Positions 50,558-59,216 of a stretch of DNA of 60,432 bases are shown here, piece after piece. The notes beneath the pieces were generated by a model. That model saw only the letters and a list, made by a program, of their open reading frames with translations. It was not told the origin of the DNA and searched no databases. Position 1 is the first letter of the stretch, and each line of letters begins with the position of its first letter. A program made the position numbers and the translations under genes. The DNA is from Synergistaceae bacterium. Its GTDB lineage: Bacteria > Synergistota > Synergistia > Synergistales > Aminobacteriaceae. The stretch covers positions 1 through 60,432 of the forward strand of contig JAHDKR010000003.1 in NCBI GenBank assembly GCA_018436785.1. Direction: 5' to 3'.

Positions 50558-52291
50558 TTACCTCCTTATTTCTTCAAGATAGAGATGAATACGTTGCTGC
50601 AGGCTTTCTCTGTCGATCATTCCGGTGCTTGTCTGTACCGTGTACATCTTCTCGGGCACGACGAGCGCGGCGGGATCGAATCCGCACAGCCGTTTCCACT
50701 CGTGCTTCCGCAGCAGCGCTTTCGCCGCCAGCTCCCTGAGCTTCCCGGCGTCCCACTTCGCGCCGAGGGCGTCAAGCCCTTGAAGGATAATCTCCTCATC
50801 ATAGACGCCGCGCGCGAAGAGGCAGATCACCAGTGAATTGAGCACCATGCGCCAGCGCGCCTCCTTCACTTGCGCGCGGACCTGCTCCTCCAATGGCTTG
50901 GGCGCGTTCAGCAGATTCTGGTCGATGGAGTAGCCGTTGTCGTCGAGATGGGAGTGGCGTACGCCGAGGAGGCAGGTGACCGCGAAGTTCTCGCCCGTCA
51001 TGTAGCCGCCGGGCTCCACGCCGCCGTACTGGATGGCCCATTCAAGCCCGCCGCGCTTCTTCGCGCAGAACGCGCACCCCATTTCAAGGTCGCGGTAGAA
51101 CTCGCTCTCTCCTTTCGCCATCCGTTCGAGGACTTCGAGATACGCTCCGCAGTCGCCGAAGGAGAGCGAAACGCCGCCTGTATCGTCGAGCGAGAGCACT
51201 CCGTGGAGGAAGGACTCCGTAGCCCAGGCGAGGGTGCAGCCGAGCGATATTGCGTCCCACCCCTGCTTCTCTGTGAAGAGCAGCAGCTTGAGGATATCCT
51301 CGGGGGAGGAGAGGCTGAGCATGCTCCCCATCGCGTAGATAAGCTCGTAGTCGTAGGACACGCGGTTCGTGCTGTAGTGGTAGGGGGCGAACTCCTCGCG
51401 CAGCTCGGCCATGTGGATGCAGCCGCACTGACAGTGGGCGCAGGCGGTGTGCTGGACGAGGAAGTCCTTCGCGAAGCGCTCCCCGGAGATGGCCTCGGCC
51501 CCCTCGAAGTTCCCCTGTGAGAAGTTGCGCGTCGGAAGCCCCCTGATGAGCGAGAGCGGACGGACGTTGGCGGGGGTGCCGAGATCGTGGTACTTCTTCA
51601 TCTCCTTCGACTTGACCACCCGGTCGTAGAGGATGTCGTAGACGGCCTTGAACTCCTTCGGGCAGGCGAGCGGCAAGGTTCTGGTTCCGCTGATGACGAT
51701 CGCCTTGAGGTTCTTGCTGCCGAGAACCGCGCCAAGTCCCAGCCTGCCGAAGTGCCGCGAACCGTCCACCGTGGCGCACGCCATGGGTGAGAGCCGTTCG
51801 CCGGCGGGGCCGATGCGGAGGATGGAGACCTTGCGTCCGCTCTTCCCCTCAGCCTCTCTCAGAATACGCTCGGTAGCGGCGGCGGACTGCCCCCTGAAGG
51901 TGGAGGCGGACTTGAGTTCGGCGGAGTCGTTCTCAATGACGAGGTAGGAGAGTTTTTCCGCCCTGCCGGTGATCACGAGCGCCTCGATTCCCGCTTCGTG
52001 CAGCGACATCGCCATGCGGCCGCCTGCGTGCGACTCCCCGAGTTCGCCGGAGAGGGGGGATTTGAACATCGCGACGGTCTTCGTCGCCACAGGAAAGAGC
52101 GAGCTGAACGGACCGATCGCGAAGATAACCGGGCTCTCGGGAGCGAGCGGGTCGCCCTTCGGATCTCCGTGGCGGAAGAGCAGTTCCGTGGCGACGGCGG
52201 TTCCTCCCAGAAATTCGCCGAAGAGTTCGGGATCGTCGATCATGCGGTGCGTTCCCGTCGTCATGTCGACGTGGAGAATAGCGCCGTTCAT
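50558..52291 (-). CDS. aldehyde:ferredoxin oxidoreductase family protein (tungsten-type)
   Basis: 577 residues. The N-terminal AOR domain starts MNGAILHVDMTTGTHRMIDD, with GGRMAMSLHEAGIEALVITG near 92 and IGPAGERLSPMA and GLGAVLGSKNLKAIVI near 165-190. The [4Fe-4S] ligands are in CAHCQCGC, near residue 285, and a late Cys in VICLFARGV near 490. AORs use a tungstopterin to interconvert aldehydes and acids with ferredoxin. The adjacent polyferredoxin is the likely electron partner; genes overlap by 4 bases. Confidence 0.88.
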   Translation of the reverse strand: MNGAILHVDMTTGTHRMIDDPELFGEFLGGTAVATELLFRHGDPKGDPLAPESPVIFAIGPFSSLFPVATKTVAMFKSPLSGELGESHAGGRMAMSLHEAGIEALVITGRAEKLSYLVIENDSAELKSASTFRGQSAAATERILREAEGKSGRKVSILRIGPAGERLSPMACATVDGSRHFGRLGLGAVLGSKNLKAIVISGTRTLPLACPKEFKAVYDILYDRVVKSKEMKKYHDLGTPANVRPLSLIRGLPTRNFSQGNFEGAEAISGERFAKDFLVQHTACAHCQCGCIHMAELREEFAPYHYSTNRVSYDYELIYAMGSMLSLSSPEDILKLLLFTEKQGWDAISLGCTLAWATESFLHGVLSLDDTGGVSLSFGDCGAYLEVLERMAKGESEFYRDLEMGCAFCAKKRGGLEWAIQYGGVEPGGYMTGENFAVTCLLGVRHSHLDDNGYSIDQNLLNAPKPLEEQVRAQVKEARWRMVLNSLVICLFARGVYDEEIILQGLDALGAKWDAGKLRELAAKALLRKHEWKRLCGFDPAALVVPEKMYTVQTSTGMIDRESLQQRIHLYLEEIRR

Positions 52292-52716
52292 CGCGGTTCA
52301 CACTCCTCTTCTTTCTCGCAGAGCGCGAGGACGTTGTTGGGGCAGTACTTGACGCACTGTCCGCAGTGGATGCACGGGAGGGGGCGCTTCTCCTCCTCGT
52401 CCCACTGGAGCGCGCCGATCGCGCACGCCTTGACGCACGCCATGCAGGAGATGCAGAGCTCTTTTTTCAGGCGCACTCCGCCGCCCGGGGCTTTTGTCAG
52501 CGCTCCCGTCGGACATGCCGCGGCGCAGTCGGGCTCCTCGCACCGTGCGCAGACGCGGATTGAGAATGCGCCCTCCACGCCTGTGTAGGCTTTGACCCGC
52601 AGCGCCGCCTTGCCGCTGCCTGCGGCGTTATGCACCATGCGGCTGCACGCGTACATGCAGCTGAAGCAGCCGATGCACTGGTCACGGTTGACAACTCGTA
52701 AATATTTGACAGTCAT
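52288..52716 (-). CDS. four-cluster ferredoxin subunit (HycB/DmsB-like) partner of AOR
   Basis: About 142 residues with repeated Cys motifs: CIGCFSCMYAC near 14, CARCEEPDCAAACP near 57, CISCMACVKAC near 88 and CIHCGQCVKYCP near 115. These can hold up to four [4Fe-4S] clusters. It should pass electrons from the oxidoreductase encoded next. ATG 52716 follows AGGTGG; GTG 52725 is an alternative. Start of a two-gene operon. Confidence 0.88.
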   Translation of the reverse strand: MTVKYLRVVNRDQCIGCFSCMYACSRMVHNAAGSGKAALRVKAYTGVEGAFSIRVCARCEEPDCAAACPTGALTKAPGGGVRLKKELCISCMACVKACAIGALQWDEEEKRPLPCIHCGQCVKYCPNNVLALCEKEEECEPR

Positions 52717-52840
52717 GCGTTCCACCTCTCACTTTTTTTCTCTCTCCGCAATAATCCCCTGTCTTTTTCTCCCTGTCAACTGCTACAATGAACAAAGAGA
52801 AAAGAATTCGAGCCCTTTATAATAAACGGAGGTGGGAGCG

Positions 52841-53170
52841 ATGAGGAAAATTATGTTGATCGCCGTCCTTTGGGGCGCGATGTTTGGAAGCGCGTTTGCG
52901 GAGCCGGCTCCCGCGGCGTGGAAGGGAGATCTGCGGCATGTTGTGGAGCGCGGCGGGGTCTCCTATTCCATATATGCGGACAGAACCCGTCTGGTGGAGG
53001 ACTGTGTTCCAGGCGCGGAGCAGGTGCTCGAAACGTTTGTGCATCTGGTGATCGAATCGCAGAACCTGGTCGAGATCCAGCAGTGGAACATACGGCAGGA
53101 TGGAAGCGGGTACCGCGTTCAGGATATGTACGACTATACGCTGGATACGTTCGGCATGGTGGATCAGTGA
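52841..53170 (+). CDS. small exported protein, ends at a probably premature TGA
   Basis: 109 residues. Signal peptide ends in GSAFA before EPAPAAWKG. The mature part is rich in beta strands and acidic residues (GGVSYSIYADRTRLV, LEIQQWNIRQDGSGYRVQ-like region near 80). It stops at TGA 53168-53170, but the same frame goes on for 34 further codons with plausible protein sequence. GGAGGTG precedes ATG 52841. Function unknown. Confidence 0.6.
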   Translation: MRKIMLIAVLWGAMFGSAFAEPAPAAWKGDLRHVVERGGVSYSIYADRTRLVEDCVPGAEQVLETFVHLVIESQNLVEIQQWNIRQDGSGYRVQDMYDYTLDTFGMVDQ

Positions 53171-53275
53171 ATCGTCCTGCCCGAGTGGGCCTCGTGGAGG
53201 CCCGTGGAGGAGGACTCGTATCAGCGGGATGTTATCCGGGCTGCACAGATGATTGTAGCGGAGCGAGGCGATTGA
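53171..53275 (+). pseudogene. in-frame continuation of the gene at 52841 beyond its TGA
   Basis: In the same frame after TGA 53168-53170 the sequence reads IVLPEWASWRPVEEDSYQRD and ends MIVAERGD at a second TGA (53273-53275). The composition, the amphipathic end and the lack of any frame break suggest it belonged to the same protein. One CGA-to-TGA or similar change would explain the split. Readthrough cannot be ruled out. Confidence 0.5.
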
Positions 53276-53330
53276 CTCTGCGCCGGAATCCGTTCATGCG
53301 TTCCGATACTCTTTGAAGGGAGCTGTTTTT

Positions 53331-53900
53331 GTGGAGAAAGAGAAGCTGTTTCATCGTATGCTCGACGTCATCGAGGGGGATATCGTTCCGCTGACGGCGC
53401 GGGGGGTGAGCATCGGGAGCAAGGTGTTCGGCGCGGCGGTGCTGCGGAGGGACGATCTCTCGCTGGTGGTTGCGGGAACGAATCACGAAGCCTTCTCCCC
53501 GCTGTGGCACGGCGAGGTGTACACCATCAAGCTCTTCTACGAGCTGCAGGGGCGCCCGGACCCTTCGGAGTGCCTCTTCCTCTCGACGCACGAGCCGTGC
53601 TCGATGTGCATTTCGGCGCTGTCGTGGGCAGGATTCAAAGACATCTACTACTTCTTCGGCTACGAGCAGACGCAGGACGACTTCAACATCCCGCACGACC
53701 TGCGGATGCTGCGCGAGGTCTTCGGCTGCGCAACGCCGACGAAGGAGAATATCTACTATACCAGCCGTTCGCTCATGGATATCGCGGAGGGGCTGGAGGA
53801 TCTGGTGACGGCCAGGGCGAGAATCGCCAGGATAAAGGAGACGTATGCCGGGCTGTCCGCCGTCTACCAGGCGGGCGAGAAGAAGATGGTGCTTAAGTAG
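53331..53900 (+). CDS. cytidine/deoxycytidylate deaminase-fold protein
   Basis: 189 residues. The zinc-binding deaminase motifs are HGEVYTIKLFYE (near residue 62) and EPCSMCISAL (near 90), with the catalytic Glu next to the His. Preceding strands (VFGAAVLRRDDLSLVVAGTN) fit the CDA fold. The C-terminal ~80 residues are an extra helical region. Substrate could be a nucleobase, nucleotide or a related amine. GTG 53331 has AGGGAG 8 bases upstream. Confidence 0.85.
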   Translation: MEKEKLFHRMLDVIEGDIVPLTARGVSIGSKVFGAAVLRRDDLSLVVAGTNHEAFSPLWHGEVYTIKLFYELQGRPDPSECLFLSTHEPCSMCISALSWAGFKDIYYFFGYEQTQDDFNIPHDLRMLREVFGCATPTKENIYYTSRSLMDIAEGLEDLVTARARIARIKETYAGLSAVYQAGEKKMVLK

Positions 53901-53947
53901 CGCGGGATGTGCAAGATGCGCGTCGGCGGTACAATCCGATGAACGAA

Positions 53948-53984
53948 AAATCCCCCCTGCGCCGCGAGGATGCAGGGGGGATTT
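53948..53984. terminator. strong bidirectional terminator
   Basis: AAATCCCCCCTGC and GCAGGGGGGATTT form a 13 bp perfect stem with A and T tails, between convergent genes. Confidence 0.88.
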
Positions 53985-54010
53985 GCGTTCGAGTCGCGGA
54001 ACTTCCTCCG

Positions 54011-55954
54011 CTATTCTTTCGCTTTCAAAAAGCGGTCGAACCACTCCGTCATCTTGCGCAGTCGGGTAAGTCTGGGGCGCGGGCGTCCGCTCCGGCTGAG
54101 TTCGTGATTCTCGCCCTTGAAGACGCAGATGTTCGTCTCCACGCCGTGGAGCTTCAGCGCCGTGAACATCTGGAGCCCCTGGGTGAGTTCGCAGCGGTGG
54201 TCCTCCTCGGAGTGGATGAAGAGCGTCGGAGTCTTCGCCCTGTCCGCGTACTTCAGCGGTGAGTGGAACCAGAGCTTCTCGTGGTCGCTCCAGATGTCGG
54301 CGGCCTGCTGGTCGGGGACGAAGTAGTAGCCGATGTCCGAAATCCCCATCTTTGAGATCCAGTTGCTGATGCTCCGCTGCGAGGCGGCGGCCTTGAAACG
54401 GTCGGTGTGCCCGATGATCCAGTTCGTCATGTACCCCCCGTAGGAACCGCCGGTGACGCCGAGCCGGTCTTTGTCGACGAAGGGAAGGTGCTCCACGGCC
54501 CAGTCGGTGAAGGCCATCAAGTCGTCGTAGTCCACCGTGCCGTACTTCCCCCGGATGTCGTCGAAGGGGTTCCCTCTGCCGTCGCTGCCGCGCGGGTTGC
54601 AGAAGAAGACGGCGTACCCGTTCGCAGCCCAGTACTGCATCTCATGGAAGAATACGTCGCCGTAGGTGAACTTGGGCCCGCCGTGGATGTTCAGGATGGC
54701 GGGGTACTTCTTTCCTTCTTCGAAGCCGACCGGCTTCATGTACCACCCGTCGAGCTGTTCGCCCGTTCCGTTGTCGAACGTCACGTGTTCCGGCGCCGAC
54801 AGTTCGCACTCCTCCAGCAGCCAGTCGTTGAAGTGGGTGAGCTGAATCTCGCGTTCCCTGTCCACGAGGTAGAGCTCCTGAAGCTGGAGCCCCTTCATCC
54901 CCACGACGGCCGCTTTGCCGCCGGAAACCCTCCAGTCGTCCACGCTGAAGAGCTCCTTCGTGATCTGCTCCATCGCCCCGGAGGCTGTGACTGCGTGCAG
55001 ATGCGAGCGGTAGTTGTCCGTGGAGACGAACCAGGCCGCCGGACCGTCCGTGAAGAAGGCGAGGTTCAGGTCGGTCGAGCCGTAGCGGCAGTCGCTTCCC
55101 ACAGAGTTCCGGAGCCCCTTGTCAAGTTCGGGGGTGATGCAGGCCGTTTCTCCGTTCTCAACGAAGAAAAACTTCACGTTCTCGTTCACTCCGTACTTCT
55201 TGAAGTCGGTTCCGGTGACGACCGCCTTTCCATCGAGCCACCCAGCCCACTTGCACGCGAAGTCGGTTCCGGGAAGGAGCGTGGTTGTTGCGCCGCTCTT
55301 CCGGTCGATCTGAAGCAGTGCGCTGAACTGGCCCTTGACGTCTTTGAAGACCGGCCCCCAAGCAAGCAGCTTCTCCCCGTCCGGAGAGACGACGTAATTT
55401 TCCACGTCCATATCCTCGGGGGTGAGGCGTTTCTCCTCGCCCTCCGGAGTGTAGAGGCAGAGCGACTTTTTCTTCTGCCCCGTGAACCCCTTTCCGTTGG
55501 AGCAGAAAGGTACCTGGTCGAAGAAGAGCATCTCCGCGTCGTAGGGGTTGTCGAACGCGGGCTCGAAGACGCCGAGCGCAAGGAAAGTACCGTCTGCAAG
55601 GACGGTGAATGAGGAGAGCGCGCGCTTCACGGTGCGAAGCGGTACCGCCTCGCCCCCGCAGATGTCGAGCGTGTAGAACGACGTCTCCGTCTTGGGGGCG
55701 TCGTTGCGTCCGCTGGCGAAGACGAGCGTCCTGTTGTCGTGCTTCCACGCGAAAAACTTCTCCTTGCCGGAGGCTGTGAGCTGCCGAAGGCTTCCCGTAA
55801 GCAGGTCGTGCATCCAGATGTTCGAGCTGTAGGCGTTGTTTTCGTAGTCGGCCTTGTGGAGGAGAAATGCTATTTTCGTGCCGTCGGGAGAGAACGTCGG
55901 TGCGGAGAGAAAGTGGTATCGAAGCAGATCGGTGAGTTCTACGGTTCTTTTCAA
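54011..55954 (-). CDS. S9-family prolyl oligopeptidase/acylaminoacyl peptidase
   Basis: 647 residues, no signal peptide. The N-terminal ~370 residues form WD-like propeller blades (e.g. FSPDGTKIAFLLHK, VVSPDGEKLLAWG). The catalytic alpha/beta domain follows: Ser ~504 in GGSYGGYMTNW, Asp ~586 in HSEEDHRCE and His ~617 in GENHELSRSG. It degrades short or N-acylated peptides, fitting a peptide-fermenting life style. TTG 55954 follows AAAGGGGA; the upstream open frame overlaps the MoaD gene and is rejected. Confidence 0.88.
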   Translation of the reverse strand: MKRTVELTDLLRYHFLSAPTFSPDGTKIAFLLHKADYENNAYSSNIWMHDLLTGSLRQLTASGKEKFFAWKHDNRTLVFASGRNDAPKTETSFYTLDICGGEAVPLRTVKRALSSFTVLADGTFLALGVFEPAFDNPYDAEMLFFDQVPFCSNGKGFTGQKKKSLCLYTPEGEEKRLTPEDMDVENYVVSPDGEKLLAWGPVFKDVKGQFSALLQIDRKSGATTTLLPGTDFACKWAGWLDGKAVVTGTDFKKYGVNENVKFFFVENGETACITPELDKGLRNSVGSDCRYGSTDLNLAFFTDGPAAWFVSTDNYRSHLHAVTASGAMEQITKELFSVDDWRVSGGKAAVVGMKGLQLQELYLVDREREIQLTHFNDWLLEECELSAPEHVTFDNGTGEQLDGWYMKPVGFEEGKKYPAILNIHGGPKFTYGDVFFHEMQYWAANGYAVFFCNPRGSDGRGNPFDDIRGKYGTVDYDDLMAFTDWAVEHLPFVDKDRLGVTGGSYGGYMTNWIIGHTDRFKAAASQRSISNWISKMGISDIGYYFVPDQQAADIWSDHEKLWFHSPLKYADRAKTPTLFIHSEEDHRCELTQGLQMFTALKLHGVETNICVFKGENHELSRSGRPRPRLTRLRKMTEWFDRFLKAKE

Positions 55955-55986
55955 TTTTCTGGTCCCCTTTGCCTGGAAGTGTGCGG

Positions 55987-56259
55987 CTATCCTCCGCCGA
56001 TGATAGGGAAGACGGCGATCGTGTCGCCGTCCTTGACCGGGGTGAGCGGTCCTCCGGTGTGGGCGATGTGTTTGCCGTTCACCAGTACGATCACCCGGTC
56101 GGAAATTTTTCCCCCATCGAAAACCTCGGCTTCGAACTCGGGACCGTAGCGCGCGCAAAGGAGACGGAGGAGCCCCTCTACTGAAGAGGCTCCCTCCGCC
56201 GTTGTCTCCTTCTCGTTCGTGTAGTCCCGGATAGTCGCGAAGAACAGTACTTTTATCAT
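55987..56259 (-). CDS. MoaD/ThiS-family sulfur carrier
   Basis: 90 residues with a ubiquitin-like beta-grasp: KVLFFATIRDYT at the start, VIVLVNGKHIAHTGG in the middle, LTPVKDGDTIAVFPIIGGG at the end. The terminal Gly-Gly is the residue pair adenylated by MoeB/ThiF-type enzymes and charged with sulfur for the pterin dithiolene. It lies 4 bases behind the AOR gene and divergent from a ThiF-like gene, so it probably serves tungsten cofactor synthesis. Confidence 0.92.
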   Translation of the reverse strand: MIKVLFFATIRDYTNEKETTAEGASSVEGLLRLLCARYGPEFEAEVFDGGKISDRVIVLVNGKHIAHTGGPLTPVKDGDTIAVFPIIGGG

Positions 56260-56263
56260 GCGC

Positions 56264-58060
56264 TTATTGTAACCCGAGTTCCTCCAGTTTTCCAGTGGTG
56301 GGGATGCCTTTGGAGTCCCAGCCGCGAAGCTTGTAGTATTCCGGAAGCATTTCCGGCAGGTGGCTCACCATGCCCTTGGCCGGGCCTTCAGGGATCGGTT
56401 CGTTCAGAAGGCGCGCGGGGAGCGTGTCCTCTGCTGTATCCATACCCTCGCGAAGGTTGAACAGACGCTCGATATTCCAGATGCGCTCGCCTGCCTTCAG
56501 GGCTTCGGCGCCGTCGTATTCGAAGCCGGTGGCGGCCTTCAGGAACGCGGCGTAGTCGTCGGCGCCCAGGGCGAAGGAGGTGAAGAGGCACATGCCGGAG
56601 GAGTCGATCGCCGCAGTGAGATCCTGGAAGATCTTGACCCACGTCGGCTTTGACTGATACTCCGCCGGGTCGAGCTTCTGAGGCAGGCCGAGCACTTCGG
56701 GCGAGGTCGTGTAGCCGCGGACGTGGCAGCCGCCGCGGTTGGAGGTGGCGTAGTTCAGGCCGATCCCCTGGACGGCGCGTCCGTCGTACGCGGGCATCTC
56801 AAGCTTCTTGGCCGTCATGGAGAACTCGGGGTGCCCGTACATCTCGCAGAGGGCGTAGGAACCCATGGCGAGCTTCTTGCCGAATCCCTCGACGAGTCCC
56901 ATCTTTTTCGTCCAGTAGGTAACGGCTTCGGCGTTGCCGAACTTCAGTTCGGGGCCGCCCTCCAGCTCTTCCTTCTTGATGTACCCCTTCTCGTACAGCT
57001 CCATGGCCGCCGCGATGGTCACGCCCGCGCTGATCGTGTCGAGGCCGTACTCGTTGCAGAGATAGTTCGCTTCGATGATCGGCTCCAGAGGCTCCACGCC
57101 GCAGCAGACGCCGAAGGAGAAGATGCTCTCGTACTCGGGGCCCTCGCCCTCACGGTCGCCGACCTTGGTCACGCGTCCGCAGCCGATGGGGCATGCGTAG
57201 CAGGAGTATCTCTTGGTGAGGAAATCCCTGGCGAGCGTCTCGCCGGACTGTGAGTCGGCTTCGGGCATGTGGGCGCCCTGCCAGTTCTTGTAGGGGTAGC
57301 CGCCGATCTGGTTGATGATGTTCACGAGCACCGCGGTGCCGTAGGTGGGAAGCCCCTGGCTTGTGACGGGGTTGGTCTTCAGCTTCTCCATCGCAGTCGC
57401 GAGGACGGACTTCATCTCGTCCTGGTTCTCGACGTGGGGGCGGCTGCTTCCCTTGACGACGATCGCCTTCAGGTTCTTCGAGCCCATGACGGCGCCGACG
57501 CCGCTTCGTCCCGCAGCCCTGTTCTTGTCGTTCATCACGGAGGCGAGTTTGGAAAGGCGCTCTCCGGCGGGGCCTATGCAGGCAACCTTCGCCTTGTCGT
57601 CGCCGACGGCCGCGAGGAGCTTGTCGGTTGTTTCATGGCTGTCGAGCCCCCAGAATGCGGAGGCGTCGCGGATTTCCACTTTGTCGTCGTTGATCCAGAT
57701 ATAGGAAGGCTTCTGCGCCTTGCCTTCGAGGATGATCATGAACCATCCTGCGCGAGCCAGCTCGGCGCCCCAGAATCCGCCGGAGTTGCTGCTTGCGATA
57801 TAGTTATTGAGAGGGCTCTTCGTCACGACCATGTACCTTCCGGACGCGGGAGCGCCCTTCCCTGTAAGCGGACCGTTGGCGAAGATCAGCTTGTTCTCCG
57901 GGGAAAGCGGGTCGGTACCTTTGGGGAGCTCGTCGTAGAGCACCTTTGTCGCGTACCCTCGTCCTCCGATAAACTCCTTCATCGTTTTCTCGCACAGACT
58001 TTCCTTTTTGATGCTGCCGGTGGTGAGGTTGATACGCACAATCGATCCGAACTTATCCAT
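56264..58060 (-). CDS. aldehyde:ferredoxin oxidoreductase (tungsten enzyme)
   Basis: 598 residues, normal for AOR. Landmarks: MDKFGSIVRINLTTGSIKKE, FIGGRGYATKVLYDE near 38, GPAGERLSKLASVMNDKNRA near 165 and GAVMGSKNLKAIVVKG near 190. The cluster ligands are in CYACPIGC near residue 290; LCNEYGLDTISAG near 345 and the late Cys in SGMCLFTSF near 495 complete the set. GAAGGAGGG-type site AAGGAGGGA precedes ATG 58060. It forms an operon with the MoaD-like gene. The long structured leader (58104-58300) suggests cofactor-linked control. Confidence 0.93.
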   Translation of the reverse strand: MDKFGSIVRINLTTGSIKKESLCEKTMKEFIGGRGYATKVLYDELPKGTDPLSPENKLIFANGPLTGKGAPASGRYMVVTKSPLNNYIASSNSGGFWGAELARAGWFMIILEGKAQKPSYIWINDDKVEIRDASAFWGLDSHETTDKLLAAVGDDKAKVACIGPAGERLSKLASVMNDKNRAAGRSGVGAVMGSKNLKAIVVKGSSRPHVENQDEMKSVLATAMEKLKTNPVTSQGLPTYGTAVLVNIINQIGGYPYKNWQGAHMPEADSQSGETLARDFLTKRYSCYACPIGCGRVTKVGDREGEGPEYESIFSFGVCCGVEPLEPIIEANYLCNEYGLDTISAGVTIAAAMELYEKGYIKKEELEGGPELKFGNAEAVTYWTKKMGLVEGFGKKLAMGSYALCEMYGHPEFSMTAKKLEMPAYDGRAVQGIGLNYATSNRGGCHVRGYTTSPEVLGLPQKLDPAEYQSKPTWVKIFQDLTAAIDSSGMCLFTSFALGADDYAAFLKAATGFEYDGAEALKAGERIWNIERLFNLREGMDTAEDTLPARLLNEPIPEGPAKGMVSHLPEMLPEYYKLRGWDSKGIPTTGKLEELGLQ

Positions 58061-58115
58061 AAGCAGTTCCCTCCTTGTGTATTCGTTCATCTTGCAATAC
58101 CCTTGTTGCCGATAC

Positions 58116-58159
58116 AAAAAAAAGAAGAATGACAGCCTGTAGAGCTGTTCATCCTTCTT
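58116..58159 (-). terminator. intrinsic terminator inside the AOR leader
   Basis: On the minus strand AAGAAGGATGAACAG pairs with CTGTCATTCTTCTT (one bulge, one mismatch) and is followed by eight T. It lies ~55 bases upstream of the AOR start codon, so it must be bypassed for expression. Confidence 0.8.
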
Positions 58160-58282
58160 TGCAAACACGGCCGGCGGGAAGATCACTCTTCCAACCCGAT
58201 GCCCGGCACATCTCGGGGAGACGCGGCGGGTCGAAGGCATATTCGGTTGGCTTCCTTGGAACATTTATTAGTTCACTTTATT
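58160..58282 (-). promoter_or_regulatory. structured 5' leader of the AOR operon, candidate Moco/Wco riboswitch
   Basis: In the minus-strand transcript CCAACCG and ATGCC (58236-58250) pair with GGGCAT and CGGGTTGG (58191-58205), closing a ~30-base GC-rich loop. A linker leads into the terminator at 58116-58159. The order of promoter, folded domain, terminator and AOR gene is that of a transcriptional riboswitch. Moco/tungsten-cofactor RNAs control such genes, but I could not confirm their consensus. Confidence 0.45.
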
Positions 58283-58309
58283 TTTATACCATAAATGGCG
58301 ACCTGTCAA
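58283..58309 (-). promoter_or_regulatory. promoter of the AOR-MoaD operon
   Basis: Reading the minus strand, TTGACA (58304-58309) and TATAAA (58283-58288) are 15 bases apart. The perfect palindrome CCATAAATGG (58289-58298) lies in the spacer and could be an operator that compensates for the short spacing. Confidence 0.5.
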
Positions 58310-58332
58310 TTCTCTGCGGGGTATTTTCCTTG

Positions 58333-58338
58333 TATAAT
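58333..58338 (+). promoter_or_regulatory. -10 box of the divergent ThiF-like gene
   Basis: TATAAT at 58333-58338 lies ~27 bases before the start codon; the matching -35 region (near 58310) is weak. Confidence 0.4.
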
Positions 58339-58364
58339 CATTCTGCGCATCGGGAGGTGAGTGT

Positions 58365-59195
58365 GTGTTGAGTTGGTTTGATTTTCTTCCTTTAAGAGCA
58401 GACCGGCAGGGGCCGTGGCAGGTTGTTTCGTTCCTGGAGGTGCGCGAAGCCGCGGAGGATGAAGGCCTGTCGCCGGTCGAAGCCGAAATTCGCTGTCTGC
58501 AGCGCGGGTACGTTCCTTCCAGATACATCAGGAGTATGGGCACTATCGGCATCGACGGCCAGATCAGGCTGCTGTCCTCCGCCGTGGCGGTGATAGGCTG
58601 CGGGGGACTTGGCGGCCTTGTCGCCGATCTTCTTGCGCGGGCCGGAGTGGGACGTCTGGTGCTGGTCGACGGCGACGTCTTCGACGAGACGAATCTGAAC
58701 CGTCAAATACTCTCCTTCGAGGGGAACCTTGGACTCTCCAAATCAAAGGTTGCGGCGCAGCGCGTTACGGAGATCAACGGAGCCGTCCGCGCCGAGGGTC
58801 GGCAGTGCATGTTCGACGAATTCACCGCGGACGGCATACTCGAAGGGTGCGATCTGGCCGTGGACTGCCTGGATAACCTGAGCACGCGGCGCATTCTCTT
58901 CTCCGAGTGCCGGACCAGGGGAATCCCGGTAGTCTCGGGGGCCATCGGCGGCTTCTGGGGGCAAATCGGCGTCGCCATGCCTGACGAACAGAACCTTGCG
59001 GAATTCCTGTCGGGCGATACGGACAAGGGGGTCGAGACCGAAACCGGCAACCCTCCCTTTACTCCTGCTGTGATCGCCGCGCTTGAATGCGCTCAGGCCG
59101 TGAAGATCCTCACTGGCAAGGGAAAACTCCTCACGGACCAGCTGTTGTGGATGGATCTCGCCGAGGACGAGTTCACGCGGCTTCGCCTGAGCTGA
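58365..59195 (+). CDS. ThiF/MoeB/HesA-family adenylyltransferase
   Basis: 276 residues. After a ~60-residue N-terminal region comes the E1-like fold: RLLSSAVAVIGCGGLGGLVADLL (nucleotide-binding GxGGLG near residue 76), LVLVDGDVFDETNLNRQILS with the DxNLNRQ motif, and the K/R-rich helix LSKSKVAAQRV. The CxxC pairs of classic MoeB zinc sites are not evident. It should activate the Gly-Gly end of the MoaD-like protein at 55987-56259. GGAGGTGA precedes GTG 58365 / TTG 58368. Confidence 0.88.
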   Translation: MLSWFDFLPLRADRQGPWQVVSFLEVREAAEDEGLSPVEAEIRCLQRGYVPSRYIRSMGTIGIDGQIRLLSSAVAVIGCGGLGGLVADLLARAGVGRLVLVDGDVFDETNLNRQILSFEGNLGLSKSKVAAQRVTEINGAVRAEGRQCMFDEFTADGILEGCDLAVDCLDNLSTRRILFSECRTRGIPVVSGAIGGFWGQIGVAMPDEQNLAEFLSGDTDKGVETETGNPPFTPAVIAALECAQAVKILTGKGKLLTDQLLWMDLAEDEFTRLRLS

Positions 59196-59216
59196 AAAAC
59201 GAAAGGGGGAAACGGT

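Noticed and set aside
32804..53170. Genome-wide recoding of TGA
   Set aside because: TGA is used as a normal stop at many tight junctions (e.g. 13762-13764 and 46524-46526), so the two in-frame TGA cases are local.
55955..56158. N-terminal extension of the S9 peptidase
   Set aside because: It overlaps the MoaD-like gene and has no family similarity; TTG 55954 with AAAGGGGA fits the family start.
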